12,923 nt of DNA, from assembly GCA_948525355.1 (NCBI GenBank), contig CAOSOP010000018.1:1-12923 (forward strand), given 5' to 3'. The notes below the pieces were generated by a model. The model was not told the DNA's origin. It worked only from the letters and a program-made list of their open reading frames with translations, and made no database searches. The stretch's first letter is position 1; each line of letters opens with the position of its first letter. A program made the position numbers and the translations under genes. Origin of the DNA: an uncultured Bacilli bacterium (lineage in GTDB: Bacteria; Bacillota_I; Bacilli_A; RFN20; CAG-288). This document shows positions 1-7,656 of this stretch, in pieces.

Positions 1-55
1 CAAAACATCGAAAAATATCCTGAAACCTGGCCGGAAAAGTGGTCGCAAAAAGGCG
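1..55. other. Unassigned edge sequence, possible end of a convergent gene
   Basis: This stretch lies beyond the stop codon of the ABC-F gene and is about 45% G+C (25 of 55), higher than the neighbouring DNA. On the plus strand two frames are open across it. One stops at 71-73, which would overlap the ABC-F stop tail-to-tail by about 18 nt. The other, containing a YPETWPEKW stretch, stops at 124-126. Either could be the last codons of a convergent gene that begins outside the window. On the minus strand an ATG at 8-6 follows an AGGA with a 9-nt gap and could start a further operon gene, but only two codons are visible. No clear terminator hairpin for the minus-strand operon is present. Confidence 0.25.
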
Positions 56-1945
56 TTATTCGTAATAACTTAAATCATAAATTAATGAATCAAGCAGCTT
101 TTCATTTTTTTCAATATCATTATTAAGTTCATTTAGTTTATTATAATCAAGATAGAATTCTTCTTTATCAAGATTAGACTTTAAGTCGACTAATAGTTTT
201 TCAACTTTATCAATTTTTTGTAAGATTTTATCATATGAAAGCTCAGGTCTACGACGTTTAACTTCTTTCGCTTTTACAATTGGTTTTTCTTTAACTTGTT
301 TAACTTTATATTTTTCAAGTTTTTCTTCAAACTCTTGAATTATTCCATCAAGTTCTTCTTTCTCAAATTCAGAGTAGTTGCCATTATACACATATGCTTT
401 TTCATTATAGAAGTAGATTAAATGATTAATTGTCTCATCAATAAAACTTCTATCATGTGAAATAATTATCAATGAACCCTTGTACTTTTTAAGTGCATCG
501 ACCAATTCTTCTTTTGAAAACATGTCTAAATGGTTTGTTGGTTCATCAAGTATCAGTAATTCATAGTTTTTAGCTGTTAATGTTGCTAAAACCAATCGCA
601 TTTTTTCTCCACCAGATAAAGTTGAGACTGTGCGATAAAAATCATCATAATCGAATGAGAATGTTCCAAGAGTATTGTATATGTCTTGAGTTGACATTGA
701 AGGGAAAAGATTTGAAAAATAGTCGAACATCTTTTCATCACTATCAATCAACAATCCATCTTGCTTTAAATAACCGATGTTAAAAGCATCATAGAAGTTT
801 ACTTTTCCTGAATATGGAGGAATCTGATTTAGAATTGTTTTGATAAATGTAGTTTTTCCTGTTCCATTATCCCCAAGTATCGCATAACGGTCACCACCAA
901 AGAAAGTAAAGTCTATTTCATTCACTAAAGGTTTATCATAGCCTATTCTAAGGTTTTTGCATTCAAAAATACGTTTTCCTTCTCTAAGAGTTCCATTAAA
1001 TCGCATGTGAACCGTATTCTTTTCTTGATGAGGTTTCTTTATACCAGTTTTATTAAGTCTTTCTAGTTTTTTCTCACGATCGTGTGCGCGAGATACAAAT
1101 CGAGGTTTAGGCATATAGAAACGAATAAACCATTCAAGTTTTTTTCTTTCTTTTTCTTGCTTCAGGAATTGTTTTAATTCGGTTTCATATCTTATCTTTT
1201 TTTGTGCAGAGTATTTATCATAGTCTCCAGTATAAAGCGTTACCTTTTTGTCCTCAATTTCAAGAACTTTCGTTGCTAAAGAATTAATAAAATATTTATC
1301 GTGTGATACGAAAAGAATTGTTCCCTTGTAGGTCTTTAGGTGATTTTCTAACCATTTTATAGTTGAAATATCTAAGTGGTTAGTCGGTTCATCAAGTATA
1401 AGAATATCTGGATTTGAAAGGAGCAATTTGCAGAAAGCTATTTTCATGCGCTCACCACCAGAAAATGATTCTACTTCGCGTTCAAAATCTTCTTCTTTAA
1501 ATCCGAAATAGGAAAGCATAGAGTATATTTTGTATTCGTAGTTGTACCCATCATGCTTTAAGATGTATTCGTTTAAGCTATCATATTCTTTTAAATAAGA
1601 AGCGTTGTTATGGTCTAATGAAATGAGTGTTCCAAGCTCTTCTATCCGTTTCTGTGTTTTTATTACATCACTAAAAGTGCTCTCAACTTCCTTATATAGA
1701 GTGAGATTTAAGTCGGATATAACGCTTTGGAAAAGGTAACCAATAGTAATGTTATTTGGAATTATAACACTTCCTTTGTCTGGAATTACTTCATTTATAA
1801 TCATTTTAATAAGTGTGGATTTACCACAACCATTTTTACCGATTACTGCAACGCGTTCATCGCTATATATCGATAGATTTATTGGAGCGAATAGTTGCTC
1901 ACCATCATATTCTTTCGTTAAATCGTTTAATGTTATAACAGTCAT
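56..1945 (-). CDS. ABC-F family ATPase (ribosome-associated, two ABC domains)
   Basis: A cytosolic 629-residue protein with two ABC nucleotide-binding domains and no membrane segments, the layout of ABC-F proteins. Domain 1 has Walker A GKNGCGKST (36-44), signature FSGGE (161-165), Walker B ILILDEP with catalytic E186, and H215. Domain 2 has Walker A GDNGTGKTT (358-366), signature LSGGE (443-447), LLILDEP with E468, and H497. The basic linker at about 245-315 is where ABC-F proteins carry the arm that reaches the P-site tRNA. Residues about 540-629 are charged and predicted coiled coil, like the C-terminal domain of Uup, YdiF and YfmR types. Known members bind the ribosomal E site and relieve stalling, and some give antibiotic protection; which type this is cannot be told. 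It starts 1 nt after the upstream RCK gene stop, behind AAAGGA, and is the last recognised gene of the operon. Family is near certain; subtype is open. Confidence 0.93.
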   Translation of the reverse strand: MTVITLNDLTKEYDGEQLFAPINLSIYSDERVAVIGKNGCGKSTLIKMIINEVIPDKGSVIIPNNITIGYLFQSVISDLNLTLYKEVESTFSDVIKTQKRIEELGTLISLDHNNASYLKEYDSLNEYILKHDGYNYEYKIYSMLSYFGFKEEDFEREVESFSGGERMKIAFCKLLLSNPDILILDEPTNHLDISTIKWLENHLKTYKGTILFVSHDKYFINSLATKVLEIEDKKVTLYTGDYDKYSAQKKIRYETELKQFLKQEKERKKLEWFIRFYMPKPRFVSRAHDREKKLERLNKTGIKKPHQEKNTVHMRFNGTLREGKRIFECKNLRIGYDKPLVNEIDFTFFGGDRYAILGDNGTGKTTFIKTILNQIPPYSGKVNFYDAFNIGYLKQDGLLIDSDEKMFDYFSNLFPSMSTQDIYNTLGTFSFDYDDFYRTVSTLSGGEKMRLVLATLTAKNYELLILDEPTNHLDMFSKEELVDALKKYKGSLIIISHDRSFIDETINHLIYFYNEKAYVYNGNYSEFEKEELDGIIQEFEEKLEKYKVKQVKEKPIVKAKEVKRRRPELSYDKILQKIDKVEKLLVDLKSNLDKEEFYLDYNKLNELNNDIEKNEKLLDSLIYDLSYYE

Positions 1946-1946
1946 T

Positions 1947-2615
1947 TTATTCCTTTAATTCTGAGTTTATTAAATTGATTGCTGTCTTTTGCATATCGCT
2001 AGAAGTGATAACGAGTATTTTATCATCAGGTTTGATGATACTTTTACCATTTGGGACTATCACCTTATCGTTTCTTAAAATAGCACCGATAGATATACCG
2101 GAAGGAAGTTTTATTTCTGATAGTGATCGATTGGAAACATATGTGTTATCTTGAACGGTAATCGTTGTAATCGATAATGAATCAAATTCAGTTACGATGG
2201 TTCTAGTGACATTTTCTAGTATTGAGGCTTTCTCAATATATTTAGAGATTAAAAATGTTGCTGATAAGGCTGTATCAACTCCTAGTGAGTTGAAATATAA
2301 AACATTTTTTGGATTCTCAACTGATGCGACACTTTTGTGGATATTCAAAAGTTTTTTTCCTAATTGACAGATCATTAAGTTATCAGTATCAGAAGGAGTT
2401 ATTGCGATGATTATATCAAAATTTTCGATTGATGCACCGTTTAAGATAAATGGCGATGTCGCATCACCAACAATAACGTCGATATGGTGTTTTTTTGAGA
2501 GGTATTCGGCGTATTCATAACTATCATTTATGACGACGATATTGTGTTTTTCTTTTTTAAACATGCTGATTAAGAAGTCAGCTTTGGTTTGTCCTCCGGC
2601 AATAACGATATTCAT
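1947..2615 (-). CDS. trkA: TrkA/KtrA-type RCK potassium uptake regulator (RCK_N + RCK_C)
   Basis: A 222-residue cytosolic gating subunit for the K+ channel TrkH. Residues 1 to about 125 form a Rossmann-like RCK_N (TrkA_N) domain with a GDATSP turn (50-55) and the alternating strand/helix pattern. Residues about 140-215 form an RCK_C (TrkA_C) domain, including NRSLSEIKLP and a KVIVPNGKSIIKPDDKILVI stretch typical of it. The length matches KtrA/KtrC (about 220). The N-terminal glycine-rich loop is AGGQTKADF rather than the usual GxGxxG, so nucleotide binding may be altered. Its ATG overlaps the stop of the preceding RCK gene (ATGA), with AGGAA about 10 nt upstream. It probably assembles with the preceding RCK-only protein. 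The family call is firm; the exact stoichiometry is inference. Confidence 0.88.
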   Translation of the reverse strand: MNIVIAGGQTKADFLISMFKKEKHNIVVINDSYEYAEYLSKKHHIDVIVGDATSPFILNGASIENFDIIIAITPSDTDNLMICQLGKKLLNIHKSVASVENPKNVLYFNSLGVDTALSATFLISKYIEKASILENVTRTIVTEFDSLSITTITVQDNTYVSNRSLSEIKLPSGISIGAILRNDKVIVPNGKSIIKPDDKILVITSSDMQKTAINLINSELKE

Positions 2616-3076
2616 TTTTTACTTATTCCTTCCTCTTTAATTTCTTGTTCAATCAAAGCATCGCTTAAAGTATTAAAGAACTCTTTAGCGATCACCTTTG
2701 TCGTATAGATTATCTTGACTTTGCTTTCTTTTAAAATTATAGCTTTTTCTTCATCGTATATTCTCGTAATGACAACTGGTATGTTGAGGATGAGTTTTAA
2801 ATATTGAGCGATGTAGCAGTTGACATTGTCGTCATCAGTAGAAATAATAACGATATCAGCTTTTCTTATCCCTTCACGATCTAAAAAATCGTAATCAGTT
2901 CCATCACCAACTGATTTGAATCCTGAATATGATTCAGGCAACATATCAAGTGCTGATTTGCTTTTATCGATAATGGTGACACTATATCCCATCGATGATA
3001 ATTCAGTACCGATATATGCGCCAACGCTAGAGCAACCGATGACAAATATATTATCCTCTTTTTTTATTGAAATCAT
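2612..3076 (-). CDS. RCK_N-only potassium channel regulatory protein (half TrkA)
   Basis: A 154-residue protein holding one RCK_N (TrkA_N) domain. It has a glycine-rich loop GCSSVG (14-19, middle Gly replaced by Ser), an acidic D37 at the end of strand 2 that usually contacts the adenosine ribose, a GDGTDYDFL turn (57-65), DDDNVN (81-86) and a TRIYDEE segment (104-110). A short charged tail replaces the RCK_C domain. Full TrkA proteins carry two RCK_N/RCK_C units in about 458 residues, while KtrA-type subunits carry one pair in about 220. Here one N domain stands alone beside a complete subunit. ATGA overlaps exist with trkH upstream and with the next RCK gene downstream, and AAAGGAG lies 6 nt before the ATG. 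It probably forms mixed RCK rings with its neighbour under TrkH. Truncation by an old mutation is possible, but the tight overlaps suggest a stable two-gene arrangement. Confidence 0.82.
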   Translation of the reverse strand: MISIKKEDNIFVIGCSSVGAYIGTELSSMGYSVTIIDKSKSALDMLPESYSGFKSVGDGTDYDFLDREGIRKADIVIISTDDDNVNCYIAQYLKLILNIPVVITRIYDEEKAIILKESKVKIIYTTKVIAKEFFNTLSDALIEQEIKEEGISKK

Positions 3077-4608
3077 TTATGTCTCCTTTCTAAGGTGTTT
3101 CTTAAAAATCTATATGGTGAGTTAATGCAGTATAATACAGCATAGATAATAGCCATAATTTCTAATCGACCAGCAATCATGATGATTGAGGCAGTGTAGA
3201 AATAGTAATTTGGTGATGAAGCAACAACTAAGGCATTTGTGGATAAACCAGTGCCAGATAGCATTGAGCTCACTTCAAACATGATGACATTAAGTGGAGT
3301 TCTAGAAAAAGAGAAGATGAAGGTTCCGATGACAAAAACAAATACATATATGAGAATAAAAATATTATTAGAATGCATCAATGAATCATCTAAATTTGTA
3401 TATGCTCCAGACATGTGAATTCGATAAGAATGAGTGCTATTTGAAGGTGTTAGAGAGTTTCTTATCTTTATGTAGATTGATTTGATAAAAATATGGATTC
3501 TAATTATCTTCATACCACCAGATGTTGAGTTGCTTTGTCCACCAATCAGCATTAGAAGTATTAGTATAACGAATATCGCTGAATGAAGATTTGATGATAA
3601 CTCTCCGATTTGAAAACCACAAGTTGTTAAGGCTGAGAATGAGTAGAAGAATGAATTTGTTATGTTTTCATTTAGATTTCCGTTTCCATCACGCATAAAT
3701 GCGATGAAAAGAAGAGGAATGAAAAGAAGAAAAATTACGAATTGGATGATATTTTCCGTTGACTTAAAGAATGAACGGAAGTTTCCTTTAAACAAAAATA
3801 CCCAAGATATGGAAGATATTGAACCAGAGAGCATTAGAAACATGCTGACGATTATTATACCGTTGTACTGTGTTTCACTTAACTGACCTTGAAACCATTT
3901 TAATGACTCAGGATGAGTTGAAAATCCACCAGTTGAAACAGCTGTAACGGAATGACAAAACGCATCAAAAAAACTCATTCCGCAGGCAAAATACGAAAAT
4001 GTTCCAACGATTATTAAGGAGCAGTAGATTAATAGAATGATTCTTGATGATTTTAAAAGATTTGGTAGGAAGCGGTCAGAATGTCCTTCGGCTGAATAAA
4101 GAGACATTCCATATCGGTCAGAGAAAAGTGAAATCATGACGAGAATAATACCGATACCACCAAAGAGCATAGTGTTTGTTCTAGCGAGCAAAAAGCAGTT
4201 CGTATCTTTTTCAAAGTCGTAAACTGTTAATCCAACAGTGGCCCAACCGCTGCTCATTTCAAAGAAAGCTTGATGAAAGTTCATTCGATTTGAGATGACA
4301 AATGGTAGTGCACAACCGATGATAGCAATCAACCAACTGATGACGACGATAAATGAGTTTTGATGGCGATATAATCGCAAGGGCTTCTTTTTATAAGTCA
4401 AAGAAAAGAAAAGCGAAAAGCCAATAATTATATAGATAAGAGAAGGTATACAAAAGGATAGTGCGTATTTCCATTCTGCACTGTTGAATAGGATATAAAC
4501 CAGTGGGAGGGCGATGATAATGCCGATTAGTCCCATCATAAGACCAATATATCCAAGAATTAATCTTACGCCTTTAACAGTTTTAAGTTCCTTTGCATTC
4601 GATTTCAT
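3073..4608 (-). CDS. trkH: TrkH/KtrB-type potassium uptake channel subunit
   Basis: A 511-residue integral membrane protein of the Trk/Ktr/HKT superfamily that lets K+ enter the cell under RCK control. Four membrane-pore-membrane repeats are visible, each with a filter glycine in its pore loop: GWATVG (G126), STGGFS (227-228), TTCGFQ (G331) and SGTGLS (G454). The GGQSNSTSGGMKIIR segment (356-370) matches the conserved intramembrane gating loop after repeat 3, and GRLEI (480-484) closes the last repeat as in TrkH/KtrB. The length is nearer TrkH (about 480) than KtrB (about 445). The start ATG lies 11 nt after the phosphatase stop and has no clear Shine-Dalgarno sequence, so translation may depend on coupling. 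Two RCK genes follow with ATGA overlap, giving a complete channel module. Confidence 0.93.
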   Translation of the reverse strand: MKSNAKELKTVKGVRLILGYIGLMMGLIGIIIALPLVYILFNSAEWKYALSFCIPSLIYIIIGFSLFFSLTYKKKPLRLYRHQNSFIVVISWLIAIIGCALPFVISNRMNFHQAFFEMSSGWATVGLTVYDFEKDTNCFLLARTNTMLFGGIGIILVMISLFSDRYGMSLYSAEGHSDRFLPNLLKSSRIILLIYCSLIIVGTFSYFACGMSFFDAFCHSVTAVSTGGFSTHPESLKWFQGQLSETQYNGIIIVSMFLMLSGSISSISWVFLFKGNFRSFFKSTENIIQFVIFLLFIPLLFIAFMRDGNGNLNENITNSFFYSFSALTTCGFQIGELSSNLHSAIFVILILLMLIGGQSNSTSGGMKIIRIHIFIKSIYIKIRNSLTPSNSTHSYRIHMSGAYTNLDDSLMHSNNIFILIYVFVFVIGTFIFSFSRTPLNVIMFEVSSMLSGTGLSTNALVVASSPNYYFYTASIIMIAGRLEIMAIIYAVLYCINSPYRFLRNTLERRHK

Positions 4609-4619
4609 AACTAAAAAGA

Positions 4620-5684
4620 TTATAATACTTTTCTTTTATATATCAAGTCTTTAATTAAGTATATAAAAGATATAGCAGCGATTAGAATAAATAAAAGAGC
4701 TGCGATAAATACGATTAAATCCATCCTATCACCAAAAGAAAAAACATGGCGAGAAGAAGGGATAAAAAGGTAACTCAGTAGTAGTGAAAAGATGAGTGAT
4801 GACATTAAGAAATAATGTAATTTAATATTTGGCACATAAAGATTTAAAAAGAACAAAGAAGAGAAAAAGATAAGATAAATAAGACCTACGAAAGAAAGCG
4901 TTAGATATAGACTAGTGCTAAGTGCATTGATCTCGAATAATCCTAAGTACAATGAAGGGACAATGATAGATAGACAAGTTAAAATAAAGAATACCATCAA
5001 AGTAATACCTTTGTTAAATCCAACTTTGGAAAATGTATCGGCGACCATTTTGCCGTTATCAATCGTTAAAGAGGCACCGGACTCAACAAGCCTTTTTTCA
5101 TCTTGATATCCATATTTGCATCCGATTCGATGGTTAATACCACATTTATTACAAACTATCATATCATAGTCACTATCACCAAAATAAATGATGGAGCTTG
5201 GATCTAAGTCATATGTTTTTATTATATACAACAAACTTTCAGGATCGGGTTTAGGTTTGAAATTATGTGCGGCTGAAATAATACCAGTAAATTTAATATC
5301 ATTAAATATTTTTGCAATTATCTTGTCAGTCAATTCTTTAGGTTTATTCGTTAAAATAAATATTTTATAACCGAGATAATTGGCCTTTCTTAATGCCGAA
5401 ACAATACCTCTATAGCTTTTTGTATTATCTAAGGCGTGGCTCAAATAATATTCTAAATACTCATCGTAGATTTCATTTATCAAATCTTCATCGTCTGTAC
5501 CAAGCGCAGATTTTAAAAGAAATCTTGATCCTTTTCCGATAAAATTTTTATATTCATCGGTAGTAAATGTTTTATAACCTCTTTTGCTTAAAACATAGTT
5601 TACTGAACACTTGATATCTTCAATTGTATCAAGTAGCGTTCCATCTAAATCAAATATTAAAGAATCGATATAATCTTTTTTCAT
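4620..5684 (-). CDS. HAD-family phosphatase (Gph-like) fused to a C-terminal four-helix membrane domain
   Basis: Residues 1 to about 215 are a complete haloacid-dehalogenase phosphatase resembling phosphoglycolate phosphatase or PpaX. Motif I is FDLDGT (nucleophile D12, acid/base D14), motif II is LTNK (T112), the motif III Lys is K145 in KPKPDP, and motif IV is GDSDYD (169-174). A helical cap lies at about 20-90. Residues about 225-348 contain four strongly hydrophobic segments (about 225-248, 256-284, 288-308, 320-346), after which the protein ends in a short basic tail. Gph/PpaX enzymes normally stop near residue 220, so this is a fusion that would tether the phosphatase to the membrane. 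The substrate is unknown. The ATG overlaps the potD stop (ATGA), with GAGG about 10 nt upstream, and trkH follows after 11 nt. I see no membrane domain family to name. Confidence 0.85.
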   Translation of the reverse strand: MKKDYIDSLIFDLDGTLLDTIEDIKCSVNYVLSKRGYKTFTTDEYKNFIGKGSRFLLKSALGTDDEDLINEIYDEYLEYYLSHALDNTKSYRGIVSALRKANYLGYKIFILTNKPKELTDKIIAKIFNDIKFTGIISAAHNFKPKPDPESLLYIIKTYDLDPSSIIYFGDSDYDMIVCNKCGINHRIGCKYGYQDEKRLVESGASLTIDNGKMVADTFSKVGFNKGITLMVFFILTCLSIIVPSLYLGLFEINALSTSLYLTLSFVGLIYLIFFSSLFFLNLYVPNIKLHYFLMSSLIFSLLLSYLFIPSSRHVFSFGDRMDLIVFIAALLFILIAAISFIYLIKDLIYKRKVL

Positions 5685-6202
5685 GAAATCTTAACCTCAA
5701 TCCAGGCTTCTTCTAAAGCAGTTTTTAAGTCTTGGTCATATCGATAAAATGCATCCCTCTCATCAGTTTCAACTTGGTAGGTATCTTTAATGAAATTATA
5801 TGAACCTGGTTCACCATCTTCATATTCAGAAGAATCAGATGTTATATCATCGGTTATTCTTTTTAACGGTGAAGGGTAGCCATTATATATCGCATTATCA
5901 TAAGCATTTTCATATTCTTGCATAAAGTCTAAAAACTTATATGCCAAGTCTTCATTTTTAACATTGCTTGATAAACACATTGCATCGACATAGACATTTG
6001 TTCTTGTTTTGCTGTCTTTGCTCTCAGGTATATAAAAATCGAATTGATTATCACCATTTTCTTCATATGATACATACATGCTATAAATGGCGTCGCCAAT
6101 ATAAGAAAAGCATATGTCATATTTTTCATTTGGCATATCATCAAGTATTTCTTCAGTCTTATACGCGAGGTTATTGCCGATGGTCTTCTTTTGGTCAATC
6201 AA
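5681..6202 (-). CDS. potD: potD, C-terminal part (separated from the N-terminal part by a frameshift)
   Basis: This frame continues the spermidine/putrescine-binding protein: KYDICFSYIGDAIYSM (27-42) matches the pocket segment usually written WSGDAxYAM. VYVDAM followed by NVKNEDLAYKFLDFM (70-94) matches the second pocket loop and the KN..LAYKFINF helix of PotD. It is open from a TTG that overlaps the TGA of the N-terminal part (TTGA), in the -1 frame relative to it. The peptide ...DIKLAT then LIDQKKTIG... reads continuously as one protein, so one base appears to be missing near 6200-6203. Reinitiation at the TTG would yield a piece without signal peptide or lobe 1 and so is unlikely to be useful. 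The stop overlaps the phosphatase ATG. Two tryptophans usual in the polyamine pocket appear as Tyr (SYIGDA, VYVDA). Confidence 0.75.
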   Translation of the reverse strand: MIDQKKTIGNNLAYKTEEILDDMPNEKYDICFSYIGDAIYSMYVSYEENGDNQFDFYIPESKDSKTRTNVYVDAMCLSSNVKNEDLAYKFLDFMQEYENAYDNAIYNGYPSPLKRITDDITSDSSEYEDGEPGSYNFIKDTYQVETDERDAFYRYDQDLKTALEEAWIEVKIS

Positions 6203-6834
6203 GTGGCGAGTTTGATGTCTTCATCTTTAACTTCAACGATATCTTTATCACAGGCAAGTAAAGCGACAGAAAAGACGTCGCGCGCAGAATCATACATTAC
6301 AACCTTTCGCTTGCTACCATCCTCATTATAGGGGTTTTTCAAAGTATTCCAGCCATATTTATCAAGTTCTTCTTTTGAAATGATATTTTTATTATATAAA
6401 ATACCGATCACACCATAGGTATAAGGGATAGAGTATTTCAATAAATCAAAACCTTCCTTACCAAGGCTATCAGCTTTTAATTTATCAAGAGATACTTTTA
6501 GACCATCGACTAAGTCAGTTTCAAAATTGAAATTGCTCAAGCGCGAATAATCGATTGGTTTTATCTTTTCTTTAACTGCCAACTCTTCGATAGCGTAATC
6601 ACTAGGAAAGCATATATCAAAGTGAGTGGTATCAAGCTTTGATAAAAGGTTTTCGTTAGAATCAAAGGTCAAATAGTTGACCTTAACCCCGTACTTTTTT
6701 TCAAATTTTCTAATAACATCCATATCAGCATATTCACCCCAGTTAAAGACCACGAGGTCATATGTGCCACAAGAAGAGAGAGGTGGAAGTGCTAAAAGAG
6801 AAGAGATAAGTAGTGCTAATCTGCTTTTTTTCAT
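6199..6834 (-). CDS. potD: potD, N-terminal part: polyamine ABC transporter substrate-binding lipoprotein, frame broken at its end
   Basis: The extracellular substrate-binding subunit of the PotABCD importer. A lipoprotein signal occupies residues 1-22, with basic MKKSR, a hydrophobic core and lipobox LSSC (C22 would be lipidated). Then come VVFNWGEY (28-35, matching the YNWxEY strand of PotD), FDICFPSDY (72-80), PYTYGVIGILYNK (137-149) and YDSARDVF (181-188). These cover the first lobe and the crossover. The frame ends at TGA 6201-6199 after 211 residues, whereas PotD proteins have about 350. The remainder is found immediately downstream in the -1 frame, and the two together would give about 384 residues. 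AGGAGG lies 8 nt before the ATG, which overlaps the potC stop. The cause is either a real inactivating frameshift or a one-base sequence error; no convincing slippery heptamer is visible. Confidence 0.85.
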   Translation of the reverse strand: MKKSRLALLISSLLALPPLSSCGTYDLVVFNWGEYADMDVIRKFEKKYGVKVNYLTFDSNENLLSKLDTTHFDICFPSDYAIEELAVKEKIKPIDYSRLSNFNFETDLVDGLKVSLDKLKADSLGKEGFDLLKYSIPYTYGVIGILYNKNIISKEELDKYGWNTLKNPYNEDGSKRKVVMYDSARDVFSVALLACDKDIVEVKDEDIKLAT

Positions 6835-7655
6835 GCTTTCTTCCTCCTATGTATCTTTTCTCCTTTGCCTTTCATCGATAAAAGAGTAGAGATTAATACC
6901 AAAATAGCTAGAATGATGAATATAATCGTCATCAAAGCATTGACAGTCGGTTTAGCTTTCTTAAATGAAGCATAGATATAAGTCGATATATTCATTGTAT
7001 TACCACCGACAAAATAAGAAATGATAAAGTCATCGAAGCTCATGGTAAAGGCCATGATTGCTCCTGAAAGAATTGAAGGAAGAAGTTCAGGAATGATGAC
7101 TTTAAAGACAGCGGATCTGCTTGTTGCGCCTAAGTCCATAGCCGCTTCAATCAAGTTTTTATCCATCTGTGCCATCTTTGGATAGACTGAAATAATGACA
7201 TACGGAGTGCAAAATCCGATATGAGCAAGAAGCATCGTTCCAAATCCCGCCTTCATTGAAAAGCCAGAAAATAAAACTGACATGGCGACAGCAGTGACAA
7301 TATCGGGAGTAACTAATGGAAGGTTATTGATGTTTAATACCATAGTAGTATTTCTTTTTTTCTTATAAGTAGCGATTCCTATAGCACCTAAAGTACCGAT
7401 AATCGTTGAGATTAAGGTCGCAAGCAGAGCGATGATCACTGTAGTTTGCACAGCCTCCATGATTATTCGATCTTTAAACAACTCTTCATACCAGTGCAAA
7501 GAGAAATTTGTCCAACGAACTAAAGAAGTTCCTTCATTAAAGGAAAAGATGATGATTATTCCGATTGGTAGGTAGAAAAAGAGAATGATGAGTGCGACAT
7601 ATAGATAGCTAAACCAACCTTTTTCACGAGGTTTTTTTGCATGGTTTTTTCTCAT
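6831..7655 (-). CDS. potC: Spermidine/putrescine ABC transporter permease PotC
   Basis: A 274-residue inner-membrane permease of the PotABCD polyamine importer, forming a heterodimer with PotB. About six hydrophobic segments are visible, the first at 17-39 after a basic cytoplasmic start. The EAA loop that docks on the ATPase is at about 170-190 (EAAMDLGATSRSAVFKV), the placing and sequence expected for PotC. FSFNEGT at 37-43 and SFDDFIISYFVGG at 206-218 are also characteristic of PotC. The start has a perfect AAAGGAGG 6 nt upstream and is 1 nt after the potB TGA stop; its own TGA overlaps the potD ATG. Length is normal for the family. Polyamine is inferred as substrate from the family and the complete ABCD gene order. 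Confidence 0.93.
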   Translation of the reverse strand: MRKNHAKKPREKGWFSYLYVALIILFFYLPIGIIIIFSFNEGTSLVRWTNFSLHWYEELFKDRIIMEAVQTTVIIALLATLISTIIGTLGAIGIATYKKKRNTTMVLNINNLPLVTPDIVTAVAMSVLFSGFSMKAGFGTMLLAHIGFCTPYVIISVYPKMAQMDKNLIEAAMDLGATSRSAVFKVIIPELLPSILSGAIMAFTMSFDDFIISYFVGGNTMNISTYIYASFKKAKPTVNALMTIIFIILAILVLISTLLSMKGKGEKIHRRKKA

Positions 7656-7656
7656 T

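Noticed and set aside
5929..6198. TGA at 6201-6199 read as Trp, giving one continuous potD frame
   Set aside because: The peptide after the TGA in that frame is unlike PotD, whereas the -1 frame matches it; TGA clearly ends potB, potC and trkH.
6195..6210. Programmed -1 ribosomal frameshift in potD
   Set aside because: The codons at the shift (GCC ACT TGA) do not form an X XXY YYZ slippery heptamer.
5968..6261. Plus-strand open frames antisense to potD, trkH, trkA and the ABC-F gene
   Set aside because: They are short, have no ribosome sites or recognisable motifs, and lie opposite well-supported genes.
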